Source: Polyodon spathula
Taxonomy: Eukaryota; Chordata; Actinopteri; Acipenseriformes; Polyodontidae
DNA: 64,000 nucleotides
NCBI RefSeq assembly: GCF_017654505.1
Contig: NC_054538.1
Location: 20,689,412-20,753,411 of the forward strand
Reading direction: 5' to 3'
Part shown: positions 53,402 through 59,400 of the stretch, piece after piece
Position numbering within the stretch: position 1 is the stretch's first letter
Layout: every line of letters begins with the position of its first letter
Made by a program: the position numbers and the translations under genes
Notes under the pieces: generated by a model
The model's input: only the letters and a program-made list of their open reading frames with translations
Told to the model about the DNA's origin: nothing
The model's database searches: none

Positions 53402-56400
53402 GACAGGTACCACTGTGTGCAGAATGTGCTGAAGCAGCAGACCTCTGAACTGCAGGACACACGCATGCTGACAGAGTTCCTTGAGAAGGTGGAGATGGAA
53501 GAGAACCAGGTCAAAAAGAGGGTCAGTCACATGAGCAGCATTGGGCAGGTAAGAGTAACAAAGCAGCCTTTAATTTGTGGCTTGGCATAATTCTGCCCAC
53601 AGCCTCCTTTGCATTTGCATCTACCTTCCTGAGGGACAATGGTCCTCCATCATCTGGCCTTGCTAAACATCTGACCAATCATGGAGGTCACTCCTTAACT
53701 GAGGACAGTTCCTGCCAGACCACAAGCGAGATCTATTTTCTAATGTTTTTCACATTTGAGCCATTATAGGTATTAATTTGAGCTTTTAGTGTCAATTGAC
53801 CTAGTAACAGGACTTAAATGGATCACATGTAATCCACACCGACAGCATAGAAGTCCAGGCTACAGAGTCACTTCAAAGTCCTATAATAAATATTCAATTC
53901 AAGACTACTAGAAGACATTTTTTCTGGTGTTTTTTGCATCTCTAGTATCTGTTGAAAACATGCATCCTCTGTAGACTTACGTTTTTGCAATGATGATTGC
54001 ATTGGTGCGGCTGGTGAGAGGTGATGTTTTGCATAGCAGCGTAGAGAGTTGGTGGTTCATATAATAAATATACAATATACTGTGGAATTTCTTTTAGTAA
54101 TTTTGTTTACCCTTTAAGAATACAGTACAAAAAAGACCACAAAAGGACTCATCTTATTGGTTTGAATCACATCTTCCAGAAACCAATAGTAATTTAATCA
54201 CAGTTTGACTCATGTTCAAAATGTTTTATTTGTTTTATTTTGATATTCTGCACCATGGCGATACCAGGAAACTATGCTTCCAAGCCACTGTAGTGAAACA
54301 CACATTGTTTTGTTTGTTTTTCCGGCAGTGCCGACATTGCGTCATGGAACCTAAGAAAGATGCTAATTAATTAAAGAGTTTAAGCCCAACTGCTAATGGT
54401 GACCAGCAGGAGTTTTTAAGACATAAAAAATTTGACTAACCAAAACATATTAACATTGGAAAAGGCTTAGAAAAGCATGTGAACCTTAACAGTGGACAAA
54501 TAGCAGTTTTAAGGTTTGTACAAAAGTGTCTAAGGTAGAGAGTCAATGAAAAATACAGCATATGAGTTTCAAACTAAAATTTCTAGTGGCACTCACAGTA
54601 TGTATGTATTGTAATTTAGGGGCTTCTAGAAGTCTTTTAATTTATTTGCTCATGTTGTGTTTGGAAAGTTGGGTCCTCACATGGTTAAATCTACCTCCAA
54701 GAAGGGAAACACCATGCACATTCCCTACTTGTTCATGACATGCATTGTGTTTTTCTGTTTATGGTTACACAGTAGTTACAGAATACATGCAAATCCTACA
54801 GCAGTATTTACAAATAGCACCCTTTACCTGTACAGTATTGGTGTACCCGTATAGCAGACAGAACATTGTGCAGTGTAGATGAAAGCCACTCCTGGATAAT
54901 TGTGTAATTCTTTATTCTAAATGAACAGTTGTAAAATAGTAACACAGTGCATGTTTTGCAGCCCCTTCACAGTGAGTTGGGCTGTCATGGGTCCTCCCTG
55001 CTGGTTCTGGCTGACGCAGGGCAGCAGCTAATCCACAGTGGGCGCTTTGACTCGGATGACATTGCTGACCCCCTGGAAGAGCTCCGGGAGGCTGTGGAGA
55101 TGCTGAACGACACCGTGCGGGAGCGGGGCAGGTCTCTGACTGAAGACCATGAATTGGAGGAGCAACTCAGGCGGGTAGGAGACGCGTTTTTTTGATCGTC
55201 CTGTCTTTAAAATGAACTCTGACCTGACAAACAATTTGAAAGTGGAACACAACATTTTGGGCCCAGTTTTAAGATGGCATGTTTTATATTTACCGGCTCT
55301 CTTTTTTCGTATTTCCCCTGTAACATTATTCTCTGCACTTGCTCACAAGCTTAATAAATGAAGACCATTGGGAGCCTGTTCTGCTAGTGTCCTCAGTGTT
55401 CCTACATGTCCTAATGCATCCTACTCTCTGGCAGACACTGCCTTTAAAAAAAAAAAGTTTTAACATGTTATTTTTATAAACACGTCTTTCAAAAAGGTAC
55501 AAGTTATTGAAAATAATTGAAAATAATAACTAAAGAAAAACAAATAAATAAATATGGAAAGTGCACTTGTCTGAAAACCTGCAGTCTTCTTCTTTCTCAG
55601 CATTCATACATCACAGCTAGAATTAACCAGATGCTGTCCAAGAGTGTGGAGCTAAGCGCTGAGATCCATGAGATGGAGACTGACATGGCAGTGAAGTGTG
55701 AACCTGACTTGTGCAGACTGGAAAGCTTAAACCTCCAACAGGAAGACATGGAGGTGAGGAACACTGATTGGATAGCTGACTGCATATCAATATAGTTTTT
55801 TCTTTTTTTTTATTGATGCCTGGTTACTGTACGAACCACAAATTGAAAAACATAGCTAGCAAGAAATCTGATTAAACACACTGCACACTTTCTTCTGCTG
55901 TCCTTCTTATTCAATAGAACAATGCTACTGAACAATGCTGCAGGGCTATTGCCTTCAATTCCCAGAGTTTTATGTGACACTCAAGTCAGCACTACTTAAA
56001 ACAATGGAGTTTATGTTAACAGTGTTTATTGGCTTTTACCTGACCCTCAGATTATAACTAGGCTTCTTTTTTTCACAGTAAAAAATGGCATACTATCACT
56101 GTACTTTCACAATTAAACATAATAAATTTCTGTTAAAACAGAAAAAAAATATCCTTGTCAAATTCAAAATCAACCATATTTATTTAGTCACTATGCAACA
56201 ATGTTCTCAAATACCAACTCGAACAACAGTAAAGGCAAAATTACAAAAACCTTCACCAAATTACCAAACAAGTTTTAAAAAAAATTCTAAATGAATTTAT
56301 AAAAGTTACCACGTTTATCATGATATTTTTGCCATGCTTTTCCTGTGGTTATATTATGCATTTAACAGAGTTTACCCTAGTTTGTCTTGTTTATTAATAT

Positions 56401-59400
56401 GTTTTACCATACCTTGCTACTCTTTACAATGCTTACCTATGCTTTACCATGCTTTCACTATGGTTTATTACATTTTGTAATGGTGGTGCATCAGTAAAAC
56501 AAACGTTTGCTTCCTTTATTTAAGTATATTTACATAAAAGGGATTTTCACAGTGAACTGCATATTACATGGCATGGGGTGACATTTCAGAGAAATCGTGT
56601 TATCCGTGAGAACAGTGAAAAAAATATAGCTTTAGTTATAAATCAAATCCATTGGTCCTGTATCTCATTTCCATTGACTCGAGAGGAGGGAGTGATGGGC
56701 TTGTCTGAACAAGTTGGATACAGGCACAAAACACAGTAGAACTTGTTCTAGTACTGTAGTTAGTAGTATACCGCGAGGTGTCAAGCCAAATACAGTGCGA
56801 CAGCTTATTTTGCAGCGCTTACTCACTGTTTTAATACAGGAGGTTGCTTAACATGTATAATTGTATTATTGTACACACACAGTATATGTGTGGTCAGCTT
56901 TTAAAGATCCACTTCATTCATAAGTAATAAAATGAAATAAAAATGGCAGAGTGGAACTGAACTGGTCTATCTTTTGAGAAATATTTCCTTTGTATTTTAA
57001 AACATCAGGCGCAGTTTTTATGTTGTGTTTTTCTTTTTTGATGTTGTAAACAGACAACATTGTGAATGCTTTTTATTATTCACAAGGGACTGGCTTTTTC
57101 CTTGTGAAGTGGGCTGGGGGATTGCTTCATGACTCACATTTGGACCATCATTATGTTTATCACATGCACGCACAGCTGTCTGGATGTGATACCACTGAAA
57201 TAAAAAAATGACCTAATCTTACCTCTAAAAATAGCAACAGAGTCATAAAACAACCATCCAATGTTCTGTACATCTGAAGGTTACTTGAGTACAATTGTAA
57301 AATGTTCTCCTATTGCACTTGAAAATGCTATTCATTTTTTTTTCTTTAAAATCTGTCAACAGGCAAAGAAAGCCTGGAAATATAAACCAGTTATAGGCCA
57401 AGGCCAGTTATACTCAGTGGGCCATTACTGGAGACAGATCAGGAAATATGCAAAACCTTTTGGAGAAGGAGGGAGCGCTGACACAGCGTCTTCTAAACGT
57501 TGCTTCCATTGTGCTCTTTAGATTGACTTTGAAGTTGTCAGAGAGGAGGTGGATGAGATGGAAAAGCAGGCTGCTCGCTTACAGGTTCTATGTCCAGAGA
57601 GAGTGCAGATCCTAGGGGAAGAGGTGCAAGCAACACTGCAAACCTGGGAAGAGATGGGCAAGTGCATTGCAAAAAACAGCGCCAGGCTTTCCCAGGCCCT
57701 ACAGCTGCAGGATTTCTTCAGAAATTACCTGGCGATGATGTAAGTGACAGCCTAGAGGATTGATGTATTGTTTTTTTGGGCTGAGGCCCAACATGATGAT
57801 GTCATTTTGCCATAAATCTGTGACAGACAATGACCTGCCCTATTATTTCTGGTTATGTTCACATAAAGAGTGACATAAAATAGCGAGCCTGTGTTAATTT
57901 AGGGTGTCATCCAACTTAAAAAATAAAATAAAATAAATATTACCTCATTGTAATTAAGTTTCAGCTTACATGTGTAAGCTCCTGAGTGAAACAAACATAA
58001 ACATATTGCAACCTCAGAAACACGCAATTTACCCTTACCCCCCTACCCTCACCCTGAATGTACAAGTTTATTGAATTTTCCTCTACACTTCAAGTGAAAA
58101 TTCTTCAAAATGTTTATATTTTTTTGTATCCCTGTTGAAATTTCTTATAGTTTTCAAAGATTTTGTTTGAATTTGTTGTAAGAAAAATAAAAGATTGTGT
58201 TGGACGGGCTTGGCTGATTTGTTTCCCTGTGGTTCTTTAGTCAGGAGGCATGTACCTTAGCCATTGACAAAGTTCCAAACAATGGCGGTCAGAACAGAGG
58301 AGGGCTTTTGACAGACAACAAAGGCCTAAGAACAAGTCTGCATCTTAAAATGTTATTAAGCTTGATTAGCTAGATAGTAAGAGAATAATTTTTGAGGAAA
58401 CATGAAATACAAAGCAAAACAATTTACATAAAACTTGAAAATAGCTAAAAATAAGCACTGAAAATTAAATTGATACAAATCGAAAAAGCATAGGTCCCAA
58501 CTATAACTTAGCATTTTGTGAACCAAATAAATCTGCATTTGGTGAATGTTCTGATTCTGTATAAAGAGCTGAGGCAAATGCTGATTTTACTGAAGGGTTC
58601 ACGTGGATGCTCTATGTAAAACAAATGTGTTGAAATTGAGAAAGCTGGGCAGTCCCCAAGCGGTCACAAGAAATCTATAGCAAAACCAATGCAGTATTTT
58701 CCACAACTTTTGCTATAGGTTACTTAATATAACGGGAGTCAATAGGGACAAGACCCTGATAATGTCATTTTGATTATTATCATCATAAAAGCAAGTGGAT
58801 CAGTTTAACTTTGCTGTATGTACGTTTGTAAAATATAGCAAACAAACCATAGTTGAATCTATTTAATCCATTAGAAACAAAAGAAAAGATGATGGAGAAT
58901 TCTGCAGACCTCCCTTTTCACCACAAAAAATACAAATACTGTGTTGTATGTTGAATTGAGTGGCCCTCTTATAAAATAAATAAAATCTCTGCCAACTTAT
59001 GTAAAAAAAATGGTCTGATTTAGGGCTGGATTAAATGTACTTTTTAATTGGAAAGGTAAATCAGATCTAAGATGGTTTAATAAAGTCTTTCTAAATATTC
59101 TTTCACAATTTCCTTTAGCTACAAATGTTAAATTGGGTCAAGAAGTTAGGTACACACCACACTCATTAAATTGTGAAGCACATTGTTGTATTGCAACCAA
59201 ATCATATAGCTTTCAAGTGCTCAGCTCAAGAAACTGTCCCTGTCCAGTTCCTTGTTGATTACTGTGATAGCTAGCAACCTTTCAAGCACCTTGTTCCTCA
59301 ACAGATTCTTAGGTGTAGACCCAGCTTTGGTCTCAGCTTGGATAAATGCCCTAACGACTTTGGTGTCTCACCTCAATTCTTCACAGCTCATGGACAGAGG

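Noticed and set aside
57261..57521. Open frame running directly into the exon 20 acceptor, with a possible acceptor at about 57362 (gtcaacag)
   Set aside because: No usable donor follows and joining exon 19 straight to 57522 gives a smooth spectrin helix; the extension would insert unrelated sequence. I left it as intron.
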